Shown: piece after piece, positions 19,244 through 27,103 of the stretch | How the letters are laid out: every line of letters begins with the position of its first letter | How positions within the stretch are numbered: position 1 is the first letter of the stretch | Assembly: GCA_036381275.1 (NCBI GenBank) | Contig: DASVDC010000007.1 | Location: forward strand, 1-64,000 | Length of the DNA stretch: 64,000 bases | Direction: 5' to 3' | Source of the DNA: UBA7803 sp036381275 | GTDB lineage: Bacteria > Pseudomonadota > Gammaproteobacteria > Pseudomonadales > Azotimanducaceae | Made by a program: the position numbers and the translations under genes | The notes under the pieces: model-generated | The model's input: only the letters and a program-made list of their open reading frames with translations | What the model was told of the DNA's origin: nothing | Database searches by the model: none

Positions 19244-20812
19244 TCATGCCGTGCGCCGCTCGACTTCGCCGGCCCCCAAGGCCCCGGGGAAGTGATTCAG
19301 CACGCTCAGCACCGGATACGGCGCCATGCCGCCGAGCGCGCACAGCGATCCGGCCACCATCGTATCGCACAGATCCCGCAGCAGCTCGATATTCCGGGCC
19401 CGGTCCTCGCCGCGCCGGATCCGATCGATCACCTCGACGCCGCGAACCGAGCCGATCCGGCACGGCGTGCACTTGCCGCACGACTCCGCCGCGCAGAACG
19501 CCATCGCGAAGCGCGCCTGCTCGGCCATGTCCACCGTATCGTCGAACACCACCAGTCCCCCGTGTCCGACCATCGCGCCGATCGCGGCGAACGCTTCGTA
19601 ATCGAGCGGCGTGTCGAACTGCGACGGGTGCAGGTACGCGCCGAGCGGCCCCCCCGCCTGCACCGCGCCGATCGGCCGGCCGGTGGCGGTACCGCCGCCG
19701 AATTCTTCCAGGACCTCGCGCAGCGTCGCTCCGAACCCGATCTCCACCAGCCCGCCCCGCCGGACGTTACCGGCGAGCTGGAGCGTGATCGTGCCGCGGG
19801 AGCGATCGACACCGTAGCCGCGGTAGCGCTCCGGTCCGTCGGCGAGGATCGCCGGCACGCTCGCCAGCGTGATCACGTTGTTCACCAGCGTGGGCTTACC
19901 GAACAGGCCCTTCACGGCCGGAAGCGGCGGGCGGTAGCGCACCATGCCGCGCTTGCCTTCGAGGCTCTCCAGCAGCGCCGTTTCCTCGCCGCAGATGTAC
20001 GCACCCGCCGCCTCCCGCACCTCCAGCCGGAACCCGCGCTCACCGCCCATCACCCGCTCACCGAGGTAGCCGGCCGCTTCCGCGCGCGCGATCGCCTCGC
20101 GCATCCGCTGAATCGCGAGCGGGTATTCGGCCCGGATGTAGGCGTAGCCCGTGTCGGCGCCCACGGCGAGTCCGGCGATCGTCATGCCCTCGATCAGCAC
20201 GAACGGATCGCTTTCCATGATCATCCGGTCGGCGAACGTGCCGGAATCGCCTTCGTCGGCGTTGCAGACGACGAACTTCTGCGCCGACGGTGTGGCGAGG
20301 ACCGTCTGCCACTTGATCCCGGTCGGAAACGCGGCGCCTCCCCGCCCGCGCAGCCCGGATTCGGTCACGGCGGCCACGACCGCGGAGCCGGGCATTCCGA
20401 GCGCGTTCTCGAGCCCGATGAAGCCGCCGTGGCGGCGGTAGTCGTCGAGGGACAGCGGATCGGTCACGCCGACCCGGGCGAACGTGAGACGCGTCTGCCG
20501 GGCCAGGTACGGGATCGCTTCGGTCTCACCCAGCCGCTTCGGGTGCTCGCCGCCGGTCAGGAAGCCGGCCTCGAACAGCCCGGGCACGTCGTCGGATGCC
20601 ACCGGACCGTAGCCGATGCGCTCGCCGCCGCACTCGACCTCCACCAGCGGCTCGAGCCAGTAGAGCCCTCGCGAGCCGTTGCGGATCAGCTCGAGCGAGA
20701 GCCCGCGGCTGCGCGCTTCGCGCGTGACGGCGTCCGCCACCGCGTCCGCTCCGACGGATCGGGCGCTGGTGTCGGAAGGGACGAAGACCCTGAACGGCTG
20801 CGGTGTGCTCAT
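19244..20812 (-). CDS. fdsB: NAD-dependent formate dehydrogenase, NADH/FMN beta subunit
   Basis: Subunit of 522 residues that passes electrons from formate oxidation to NAD+ via FMN. The first ~110 residues form a thioredoxin-like domain. The NuoF-like part has GRGGAAFPTG (156-165) and NADEGDSGTF (184-193) for FMN/NADH, and the [4Fe-4S] motif ESCGKCTPCR (443-452) with a later Cys in SLCALGG. The length agrees with FdsB of known NAD-linked enzymes. ATG 20812 follows fdsG after 18 bases and fdsA follows after 37, so the three are co-transcribed. NuoF of complex I is excluded by the fused N-terminal domain and by the fds neighbours. Confidence 0.94.
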   Translation of the reverse strand: MSTPQPFRVFVPSDTSARSVGADAVADAVTREARSRGLSLELIRNGSRGLYWLEPLVEVECGGERIGYGPVASDDVPGLFEAGFLTGGEHPKRLGETEAIPYLARQTRLTFARVGVTDPLSLDDYRRHGGFIGLENALGMPGSAVVAAVTESGLRGRGGAAFPTGIKWQTVLATPSAQKFVVCNADEGDSGTFADRMIMESDPFVLIEGMTIAGLAVGADTGYAYIRAEYPLAIQRMREAIARAEAAGYLGERVMGGERGFRLEVREAAGAYICGEETALLESLEGKRGMVRYRPPLPAVKGLFGKPTLVNNVITLASVPAILADGPERYRGYGVDRSRGTITLQLAGNVRRGGLVEIGFGATLREVLEEFGGGTATGRPIGAVQAGGPLGAYLHPSQFDTPLDYEAFAAIGAMVGHGGLVVFDDTVDMAEQARFAMAFCAAESCGKCTPCRIGSVRGVEVIDRIRRGEDRARNIELLRDLCDTMVAGSLCALGGMAPYPVLSVLNHFPGALGAGEVERRTA

Positions 20813-20830
20813 GCGCCCGATCCTGCCGGC

Positions 20831-21301
20831 TCAACCGATCAGCGCATCCAGCCGCTCGGCCGTGACGCGTCCGTGGACGGCCTCGTCGATCATCACCGCC
20901 GGGGAACACGCGCAGTTGCCGAGACAGTAGACGGGTTCCAGCGTGAATCGGCCGTCCGCCGTGGTCTCGTGAAAATCGATCCCGAGCCGCTCTTTGACGT
21001 GCCGCTCCAGCGCGCGCGCGCCCATGGCCTGGCAGGCCTCGGCCCGGCACAGATAGAGCACCTGCCGGCCGCCGGGCGTACGCCGGTACATGTGGTAGAA
21101 CGAAACGACACCGTGCACTTCGGCGCGGGAGAGGTTCAGCACCTCGGCGACGACCGCAACCGCGGCGTCGGGCACGTGGCCGAAGCGCCGCTGCACCGCG
21201 TTCAGGATCGGCAGCAACGCGCCCGGGGTCATCGCGTGCGCTTCGGCAATCGCGCGCACCGCGTTCAGGTCTATCGCGCCGCTGCCGGCCGCCTCAGTCA
21301 T
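20831..21301 (-). CDS. fdsG: NAD-dependent formate dehydrogenase, [2Fe-2S] gamma subunit
   Basis: Thioredoxin-like [2Fe-2S] subunit of 156 residues, homologous to NuoE. The cluster ligands are visible as Cys85, Cys90, Cys126 and Cys130 (LCRAEAC and CLGNC). VHGVVSFYHMY is the usual family stretch. I use ATG 21301, which overlaps the end of xoxJ by eight bases; a GTG directly before it would add one residue. The overlap ties formate dehydrogenase translation to the methanol dehydrogenase genes, an arrangement worth noting because the two enzymes are often encoded apart. Confidence 0.93.
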   Translation of the reverse strand: MTEAAGSGAIDLNAVRAIAEAHAMTPGALLPILNAVQRRFGHVPDAAVAVVAEVLNLSRAEVHGVVSFYHMYRRTPGGRQVLYLCRAEACQAMGARALERHVKERLGIDFHETTADGRFTLEPVYCLGNCACSPAVMIDEAVHGRVTAERLDALIG

Positions 21302-22151
21302 CACCCGATGATTCCCACGCCCCGCCGGCCGTTTCCAGCAGCGGGACGTTGTAGCGTTCGAGGAGCGTGCGGATCTCGCCGGCGGTCTGCTCCATGAGCT
21401 GCTCGACCTCGGCTTTCGTTTCGTCGTCGCCGCGCCGCACGCCGGCCGACACCGCGAAGTCGAACTGGATCCCGGGCTCCGATTCCAGCGGAATCACGAC
21501 CATCTCGACCTTCTCGGCCCGGTTCGCGAAATAGCCGGCGATGGGTCCCCAGATGATCGCGGCATCGATCTGGCCTTCGGTGAGCGCCTGCTCCAGGATC
21601 TCGCCGGGGTAATCGGCGGGATTTCCGGACATCGCGGGATAGGCGACCATCTGCTCCAGCATGCCGTGCCGCTGCAGCCACGCCGGGCCCGGCGTGGAAT
21701 CGAACGCACCGACCCGGAGCTTCGCCTTGCGTTCCGGGGCCAGATCGACGAATTCCGCTCCGGTGTCCACGTCGTCGAGCCCCCGACCTTTCACATAGAC
21801 CAGCGCATACGTCGAGCGATAGTACGGCTTGGTCGTCTCGAGCTGATCGTACCCCGCCGCCACGCCCATCACCACGTCGCAGCGGTACTCGTTGCGCTCG
21901 TTCTTGGCGTTCAGGGTGTTGCGAACGAAACCGATCCGCTGCGGGAACCAGGTGTACTCGACCTTCTGACCGAGCCGCGCGGCCCAGAGCTGCGCGAGCC
22001 GGTTCTCGAAGCCCTGCAGATTGCGATGCGAAAACGGCAGATTGTTCGGATCGGCGCAGACACGAAAGGCATCGCGATCCTGAGCGGCGGCCGGCTGCAT
22101 CAGCAGCACGCCGAGGATCAGCCAGATGCTGTGTTTACCAAGCGGGTACAT
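21294..22151 (-). CDS. xoxJ: XoxJ periplasmic binding protein of the methanol dehydrogenase system
   Basis: Periplasmic solute-binding-like protein of 285 residues with a signal peptide ending AAAQ. The start of the mature part, FRVCADPNNLPFSH, and RCDVVMGVAAGYDQL are typical of the quinoprotein-dehydrogenase-associated binding proteins MxaJ/XoxJ. XoxJ is thought to help activate XoxF by binding the partly folded enzyme, not to import a solute; no permease genes lie nearby. It follows the cytochrome gene by 13 bases and overlaps fdsG by eight. XoxJ and not MxaJ is chosen because the adjacent dehydrogenase is a XoxF. Confidence 0.9.
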   Translation of the reverse strand: MYPLGKHSIWLILGVLLMQPAAAQDRDAFRVCADPNNLPFSHRNLQGFENRLAQLWAARLGQKVEYTWFPQRIGFVRNTLNAKNERNEYRCDVVMGVAAGYDQLETTKPYYRSTYALVYVKGRGLDDVDTGAEFVDLAPERKAKLRVGAFDSTPGPAWLQRHGMLEQMVAYPAMSGNPADYPGEILEQALTEGQIDAAIIWGPIAGYFANRAEKVEMVVIPLESEPGIQFDFAVSAGVRRGDDETKAEVEQLMEQTAGEIRTLLERYNVPLLETAGGAWESSGDD

Positions 22152-22164
22152 GCACGTCAGTCCT

Positions 22165-22629
22165 TCAATCGTCCTTTCTCTTCGGCCGGCCGGGCTTCAA
22201 TACCCCGTCGGCTCTCGCCTGCTGGTAGGCATACAACTCGTCGATGAAATCCTTCACGTTGGGATTCTTGCCCCACGCCGGCATGACGCCTATCTGCCCC
22301 TGGTAGCCGTTCGTCACGACGTTCACGAAGCGCTCCTTGGGAATGGGCTTCAGCAGACTCGGCGCGAACGAGCTGCCGACCGCGTTCTGCCCGTGGCAGA
22401 CGTGGCAGTTCGCATGGAACGTGCGCCATCCCACGTACGTCGCCTTGTCGGTCAGGCAGTAGTTCTCCCCGTCTTCGTCGACCTGGTTGCAGTCGACGTC
22501 GTAGGTCTTTTCACCGGAGTCCGGCGCATCCGAGGCCAGCGCCCCGGGAACCGCGAACAGCCAGCACATCAGCAGAGCACCGTATCCGGAAGCTCGCCAG
22601 ACCGATCGGCATCGAAGGTGTCCAGGCAT
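22165..22629 (-). CDS. c-type cytochrome partner of XoxF (four-cysteine type)
   Basis: Exported monoheme cytochrome of 154 residues. I use ATG 22629 (AGAAGGGG upstream); the frame is open further, but into the terminator hairpin. A signal peptide ends ALAS. The heme site is CHVCH, with the distal Met probably in IGVMPAWG. An extra Cys pair (VDCNQVDEDGENYC) before the heme matches the four-cysteine cytochromes associated with methanol metabolism. The likely job is to accept electrons from XoxF in the periplasm, as XoxG does. I withhold the xoxG symbol because this four-cysteine group is distinct from the classical XoxG. It lies between xoxF and xoxJ. Confidence 0.85.
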   Translation of the reverse strand: MPGHLRCRSVWRASGYGALLMCWLFAVPGALASDAPDSGEKTYDVDCNQVDEDGENYCLTDKATYVGWRTFHANCHVCHGQNAVGSSFAPSLLKPIPKERFVNVVTNGYQGQIGVMPAWGKNPNVKDFIDELYAYQQARADGVLKPGRPKRKDD

Positions 22630-22655
22630 GCGATAGCGCCCCTTCTGACTACGAC

Positions 22656-22685
22656 GAAAACCCCGACTGCCAGAAGCAGTCGGGG
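22656..22685 (-). terminator. Hairpin plus T-run between xoxF and the cytochrome gene
   Basis: On the minus strand, CCCCGACTGC pairs perfectly with GCAGTCGGGG across a five-base loop and is followed by TTTTC. This is a textbook intrinsic terminator shape, 28 bases past the xoxF stop and 27 bases before the cytochrome ATG. Placed inside an otherwise tight run, it probably lowers downstream expression relative to xoxF instead of ending the operon completely (inference). Confidence 0.75.
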
Positions 22686-22712
22686 CCACAGACAACGCGC
22701 CGACGATAACGT

Positions 22713-24542
22713 TCAGCGCGCCGCCCTGCCGGAGGCCTGATCCGGCAACGCGAACACCGTCAGCACGCCGCCGAGCTGGGTGTACTTGTCCAGCGACTTG
22801 TACGCCCCAACGGCACCGAGCCCTTCGGTGTCGCCCGTCAGCCCGGCCGCCATGCCGATGCCGGCCCAGCCGCCGATACCGGACAGCACGCCCACGTACT
22901 GCTTGCCATCGTACGTCCAGGTGTTGATGTTGCCGATGATTCCGGACGGCGTCTTGAAGCGGAACAGCTCCTTGCCGGTTTTCGCGTCCACGGCCTTGAG
23001 GTAGCCCTCGAGCGTACCGTAGAAGACGACGTCACCGGCGGTTGCGAGCGCGCCGCTCCAGACCGAGAACTGCTCCGGCACCGACCAGACGATCTCGCCT
23101 TTCGTTGCGTCCCACGCGATGAAATTGCCGAGGTTGGTGGTCCCGTCGCCGGTGACCCGCCCGGCCGGGAACATCGAGAGCGTCGCGCCGACGTAGGGCT
23201 GGCCGGCAACGTATTCCACCTCGAACGGCTCGTAGTCCATGCAGACGTGGTTGGTCGGCACGTAGAACAGGCGCGTCTTCGGTGAGTACGCGGCGGGCTG
23301 CTGGTCTTTCGTGCCGAGGGCCGCCGGACAGATGTTCTCGGTGTTGGTGTCTTCACCGTTCTGGTGGGTGCTGTACTGCGCCACCACTTCGGGTCGGCCG
23401 GTGTCCATGTCGACGTGGGTCGCCCAGTTCACCGCCGGATCGTACTTCTCGGCGACCAGCAGCTCACCGGTCTCCCGATCGAGCGTGTACGCGAAGCCGT
23501 TGCGGTCGAAGTGCACGAGCGTCTTGCGCGTGTCTCCGTCGATCTCGAGATCGGCGAGGATCATCTCGTTGACGCCGTCGAAATCCCACTCGTCGTGCGG
23601 CGTCATCTGATAGACCCACTTCGCGACGCCGGTGTCGAGGTCCCGCGCGAAGATGGTCATCGACCAGCGGTTGTCGCCCGGCCGCACCACCGGGTTCCAC
23701 GTGCCGGGATTGCCCGACCCGTAGTAGACGAGATTGAGATCGGGGTCATAGGTGTACCAACCCCAGGTGGTGCCGCCGCCGAGCTTCCATTGCTCACCTT
23801 CCCAGGTGCTGAGGCTCGAGTTCTCACCGACCGGTTCGCCGAGGTGCGTGGTCTCTTCCGGATCGAGCAGCACTTCCTGGTCGCTGCCGACGCTGTAGGC
23901 CTTCCAGGCCTGGGAGCCGTCGCGGATGTTGTAGGCGACGAGGAATCCGCGTACGCCGTACTCACCGCCGCTGATGCCGGTGATCACCTTGTCCTTGATC
24001 ACCACCGGCGCGTTGGTGTTCGTTTCGCCCCGGGCCGGGTCACCGTTGCGTACCTTCCAGACTTCCTTGCCGGTCTTCGCATCCAGTGCCACCAGCGTCG
24101 TATCGGCCTGCTGCAGGAAGATCTTGCCGTCACCGTAGGCGAGCCCGCGCGAGACGGTATCGCAGCACATCACCGGTATCGTGCCTTCGGCGTCCTGCAC
24201 CGGCGCGTACTGCCAGATGATGCTGTGGTCCTTCTGGTTGATCGCATAGACCTTGTTCGGGAACGGCGTGTGGATGTACAGGGTGTCGCCGATCACCAGC
24301 GGACCGCCTTCGTGGCCGCGCAGCACACCGGTCGAGAACGTCCAGGCGACCTGCAGATCGCCAACGTTGCTGGCGTTGATCTGATCGAGCTTGCTGTAGC
24401 GTTGCCCGCCGTAGTCGCCTCCCCAGATCGCCCAGTTGTTCGGATCCGCCATGAGCCGCATCAGCTCGGTGTTGGCGGTCGACACTGCCGGGACGAAGAG
24501 AGCGGCTGCGAGTGCGACGCTGATCAGGAATCGTCCTTTCAT
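22713..24542 (-). CDS. xoxF: Lanthanide-dependent methanol dehydrogenase XoxF
   Basis: PQQ-dependent periplasmic alcohol dehydrogenase of 609 residues, oxidising methanol and passing electrons to a cytochrome c. I start at ATG 24542, with GAGGGAGGG upstream and a signal peptide following. It is an eight-bladed quinoprotein propeller. The vicinal disulfide pair Cys126-Cys127 (PVMCCDT) stacks on PQQ. The metal ligands are Glu194 (GGEYG), Asn278 (GSGNPG) and Asp320. The decisive residue is Asp322 in DEWDFDGVNE: calcium MxaF enzymes have Ala at this place, while lanthanide XoxF enzymes have Asp. No mxaI-type small subunit lies nearby, as expected for XoxF. XoxF enzymes can carry methanol to formaldehyde or further to formate, which fits the fds genes downstream. 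Confidence 0.96.
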   Translation of the reverse strand: MKGRFLISVALAAALFVPAVSTANTELMRLMADPNNWAIWGGDYGGQRYSKLDQINASNVGDLQVAWTFSTGVLRGHEGGPLVIGDTLYIHTPFPNKVYAINQKDHSIIWQYAPVQDAEGTIPVMCCDTVSRGLAYGDGKIFLQQADTTLVALDAKTGKEVWKVRNGDPARGETNTNAPVVIKDKVITGISGGEYGVRGFLVAYNIRDGSQAWKAYSVGSDQEVLLDPEETTHLGEPVGENSSLSTWEGEQWKLGGGTTWGWYTYDPDLNLVYYGSGNPGTWNPVVRPGDNRWSMTIFARDLDTGVAKWVYQMTPHDEWDFDGVNEMILADLEIDGDTRKTLVHFDRNGFAYTLDRETGELLVAEKYDPAVNWATHVDMDTGRPEVVAQYSTHQNGEDTNTENICPAALGTKDQQPAAYSPKTRLFYVPTNHVCMDYEPFEVEYVAGQPYVGATLSMFPAGRVTGDGTTNLGNFIAWDATKGEIVWSVPEQFSVWSGALATAGDVVFYGTLEGYLKAVDAKTGKELFRFKTPSGIIGNINTWTYDGKQYVGVLSGIGGWAGIGMAAGLTGDTEGLGAVGAYKSLDKYTQLGGVLTVFALPDQASGRAAR

Positions 24543-24644
24543 GGTCCCTCCCTCGTTCGCTACCACCTTGACTCGAGGCTGTGACCCAAGTTCGTTCGCA
24601 GCCCCGGCCGTGAGCACACCAACCGCGACTCGCGTCTCCGATCG

Positions 24645-25034
24645 CTAATCCGGCCCTCCGGAGACGAAGCAGGCCTTCTCGGCCGCTTCGGTGACCTCGA
24701 GGTACTTCCCGACCTGCTCCTTGCTGCCCTCGCGAAACAGCCCGCCGCGTTCACCCGGCGTCGACCGCAACTGGGCGAGTACTTCCGCCTTCACGAACGC
24801 GTCGTAGCTGAACTCACGGGCGATCCTGTCGATGCTGCAGACGCATCCGTACAGGTTTTCGTAGATCTGCCCGCCGTGGTAATCCATGCAGCGAAGCACG
24901 TACTCGACACGGGCAAGGGTGGGGAAGTCGTTCGGCTGCTCGTCCGCGCGGGTGTTCGACATCGCACACAGAGACGCGAACGCAGCGACAGCCACGATCC
25001 AGGGGCCAGGCGACACGGAGACGTAATGTCGCAT
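24645..25034 (-). CDS. Small exported four-cysteine protein upstream of xoxF
   Basis: Protein of 129 residues that I do not recognise by name. It has a signal peptide (cleavage near TRADEQ, residue 31) and a mature part of about 98 residues with four Cys (49, 64, 66, 122), enough for two disulfides or a metal site, in the context YVLRCMDYHGGQ and YGCVCSIDR. The ATG has AGAGAGGG upstream. It lies 102 bases before xoxF on the same strand and is the first gene after the divergent promoter region shared with the mxaR run, so a periplasmic role with XoxF is likely from context. No function is assigned. Confidence 0.7.
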   Translation of the reverse strand: MRHYVSVSPGPWIVAVAAFASLCAMSNTRADEQPNDFPTLARVEYVLRCMDYHGGQIYENLYGCVCSIDRIAREFSYDAFVKAEVLAQLRSTPGERGGLFREGSKEQVGKYLEVTEAAEKACFVSGGPD

Positions 25035-25060
25035 CAGATGTCCCTCTCTAGCGGGCCATT

Positions 25061-25087
25061 ATTATCAAACATGGTGCCCACCCACAA
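25061..25087 (-). promoter_or_regulatory. Possible promoter of the xoxF operon
   Basis: On the minus strand, TTGTGG (25082-25087) and GATAAT (25061-25066) are separated by 15 bases, upstream of the small cysteine-rich gene. The surrounding ~137 bases separate the two divergent methanol runs. The spacing is short of the ideal 17, so this is tentative. Confidence 0.3.
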
Positions 25088-25171
25088 GTCGACCGGTTTC
25101 GCCGTGGACGGCCGAGACCCGATCTCCTAGTATCGGGCGATCCTCAACCGGACGATCGTCCAAGAGGGCCG

Positions 25172-26224
25172 TTGTCGGAGAACGTCCGAAGCTCGCAGAA
25201 GTTCGTCGATCTCGAGGAGGGTCTCTCGGCCGCGCGCGCGGCCGCGCTGCAACTCGAAGCGGCGGTCAACGCCGTCGTGCTGGGACAGGAAGCGGCGGTG
25301 CGGCTGCTGAACGTCGCCGTGTTCGCGCGCGGTCACGTGCTGCTCGAAGGTGACGTCGGGGTCGGCAAGACCACGCTGCTGCGCGCGATGGCGCGCGGAA
25401 TCGGCGGCGGATACGAGCGGATCGAGGGCACCATCGATCTGATGCCGAGCGATCTGGTCTATCACACCTACGTCGACGAACAGGGCAAGCCGAAGGTGGC
25501 GCCGGGACCGCTGCTGAAGCACGGTGCGGGCCTGTCCATCTTCTTCTTCAACGAAGTCAACCGGGCGCGACCGCAGATGCACTCGCTGCTGCTGCGGGTG
25601 ATGGCCGAGCGCAGCGTGAGCGCGTTCGACCGGGAATTCCGCTTTCCGCACCTCCTGGTCTTCGCCGACCGCAATCGCGTGGAAGTCGAGGAAACCTTCG
25701 AGATTCCGGCCGCGGCACGCGATCGTTTCCTGATGGAAATCGAGATCCGGGCGCCGGCGGATCGGCACCTGCAACGGGCGCTGATGTCCGACACGCGCTT
25801 TCACGACGTGGACCGTCTGCTCGAGCAGGTGCCGCAGGGGCTGATCGACTTCGCGCAGCTCAACACCCTTTCCGAACAGGTGCAGGACCGGATCCGGACT
25901 TCTCCGGCGCTGCAGGACTACGCGCTCGATCTGTGCCGTGCGGCTTCCGACCCCGCCGCGCTCGGGGTGAAGCTCGACGAGATCGACGAGGATCGGCTGA
26001 TCCAGACGGGGGTGAGCCCGCGCGGAATGAGCATGCTGCTGCGCGCGGCGCGCGCCGCGGCCTGGCTGAACGGCCGGGATTCCGTGCTGCCGGAGGACGT
26101 CCAGCAGGTGTTTCGTGCCACGGTCGGCCACCGGATCTTCCTGAAGCCCGTCTACGAGCTGCGCCGCGGCGAGATCATCGGCGAGCTGCTCGATCAGGTG
26201 CTCGACCGGGTTGCGGCGCCCTAG
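25172..26224 (+). CDS. mxaR: MoxR-type AAA+ ATPase of the methanol dehydrogenase cluster
   Basis: Cytosolic AAA+ chaperone-like ATPase of 350 residues, a MoxR relative that works with the vWA proteins encoded next to it to mature methanol dehydrogenase, probably in metal insertion. Walker A is GDVGVGKTT. The Walker B region reads IFFFNEVNRARPQ, with Asn where AAA+ proteins usually have Asp before the Glu. Sensor region VFADRNRVE; arginine-rich AARDRF follows. The start is TTG 25172 with AAGAGGG just upstream, the only reasonable start before the conserved part. It is first of six plus-strand genes and is followed 16 bases later by mxaS. Confidence 0.88.
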   Translation: MSENVRSSQKFVDLEEGLSAARAAALQLEAAVNAVVLGQEAAVRLLNVAVFARGHVLLEGDVGVGKTTLLRAMARGIGGGYERIEGTIDLMPSDLVYHTYVDEQGKPKVAPGPLLKHGAGLSIFFFNEVNRARPQMHSLLLRVMAERSVSAFDREFRFPHLLVFADRNRVEVEETFEIPAAARDRFLMEIEIRAPADRHLQRALMSDTRFHDVDRLLEQVPQGLIDFAQLNTLSEQVQDRIRTSPALQDYALDLCRAASDPAALGVKLDEIDEDRLIQTGVSPRGMSMLLRAARAAAWLNGRDSVLPEDVQQVFRATVGHRIFLKPVYELRRGEIIGELLDQVLDRVAAP

Positions 26225-26240
26225 GCGCGCGGAGGCGAGC

Positions 26241-27074
26241 GTGGAGCCGTTCCGCTACCGCATTCCGTTCCGCGCCCAGGGCATCGTGCCGGGCGCCCAT
26301 CCCGGCACCCAGCGGGGACCGGGCATGGAATTTCGCGGCTACACTCCGCTGCCGTCGGCGCCCGATCCGCGGCGCTTCGACGTCGCGGCGAGCCTGCGCG
26401 ACCCGCTCGGCCGGGTGATGGTGCGGGTCTACACACAACGGGGCGCGGTGCCGATCCGGGTGCTGGCCGACGTGTCCGCGTCGATGGGGTTCTCCGGGCG
26501 CTCGCGCAAGATGGATCTCTTGGCCGACTTCACCGAGTCGCTGGCGCTGGCCGCGCACCGCGCCGGAGACCCGCTGGCGTTCATCGGCTGCGACGGCGAC
26601 GTCCGCGAGGACCTGCAGATCGGGCCGACGCGGAGCAAGGCCGCCGGGCCGCTTCTGGCAGCAAAGTTGCGCAAGGTCGCGCCCACGGGTCGCAGCGCCG
26701 ACGGCTTGCACCGGGCGGCCCGCGAGCTGTCGCCGGCCCGGTCACTGGTGTTCCTGGTCTCGGACTTCCATTTCCCGCTGGAGCGCCTCGCCGATCTGCT
26801 GGCCGCGCTCGCGCGCCACGCGGTGGTGCCGGTCGTGCTGTGGGACAGCGCCGAAGGGACACCGCCGCGCTACGGGATCGCCCGGCTCCTGGACCCGGAG
26901 ACCGGGCGGCAGCGGATGCTGCTGTTGCGCCCGGCGCTGGCGCGGCGCCTCGAGCAAGCGGTCGCCGCACGGGCGGACGCGCTGCGCGCGTGCTGCGCGC
27001 GGTTCGGTGCGGCGCCGCTGTTCATCGTCGACCGATTCGACGCGGACGCGGTGACCCGATATTTCTACGGCTGA
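26241..27074 (+). CDS. mxaS: MxaS, DUF58/vWA-like protein
   Basis: Protein of 277 residues started at GTG 26241 (GGAGG five bases upstream). The frame begins earlier, but inside mxaR. The N-terminal half has the DUF58 pattern (GMEFRGYTPLPSAPDPRRFD), and the middle has a vWA-like metal site, DVSASMGF (DxSxS). DUF58 proteins act with MoxR ATPases as client-binding partners at the membrane; in methanol clusters MxaS is needed for active dehydrogenase. No membrane helix is evident. It sits between mxaR and mxaA on the same strand with short gaps. Confidence 0.87.
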   Translation: MEPFRYRIPFRAQGIVPGAHPGTQRGPGMEFRGYTPLPSAPDPRRFDVAASLRDPLGRVMVRVYTQRGAVPIRVLADVSASMGFSGRSRKMDLLADFTESLALAAHRAGDPLAFIGCDGDVREDLQIGPTRSKAAGPLLAAKLRKVAPTGRSADGLHRAARELSPARSLVFLVSDFHFPLERLADLLAALARHAVVPVVLWDSAEGTPPRYGIARLLDPETGRQRMLLLRPALARRLEQAVAARADALRACCARFGAAPLFIVDRFDADAVTRYFYG

Positions 27075-27103
27075 GCAAGACGTTGACTGGGCAGATTCGA
27101 GCC

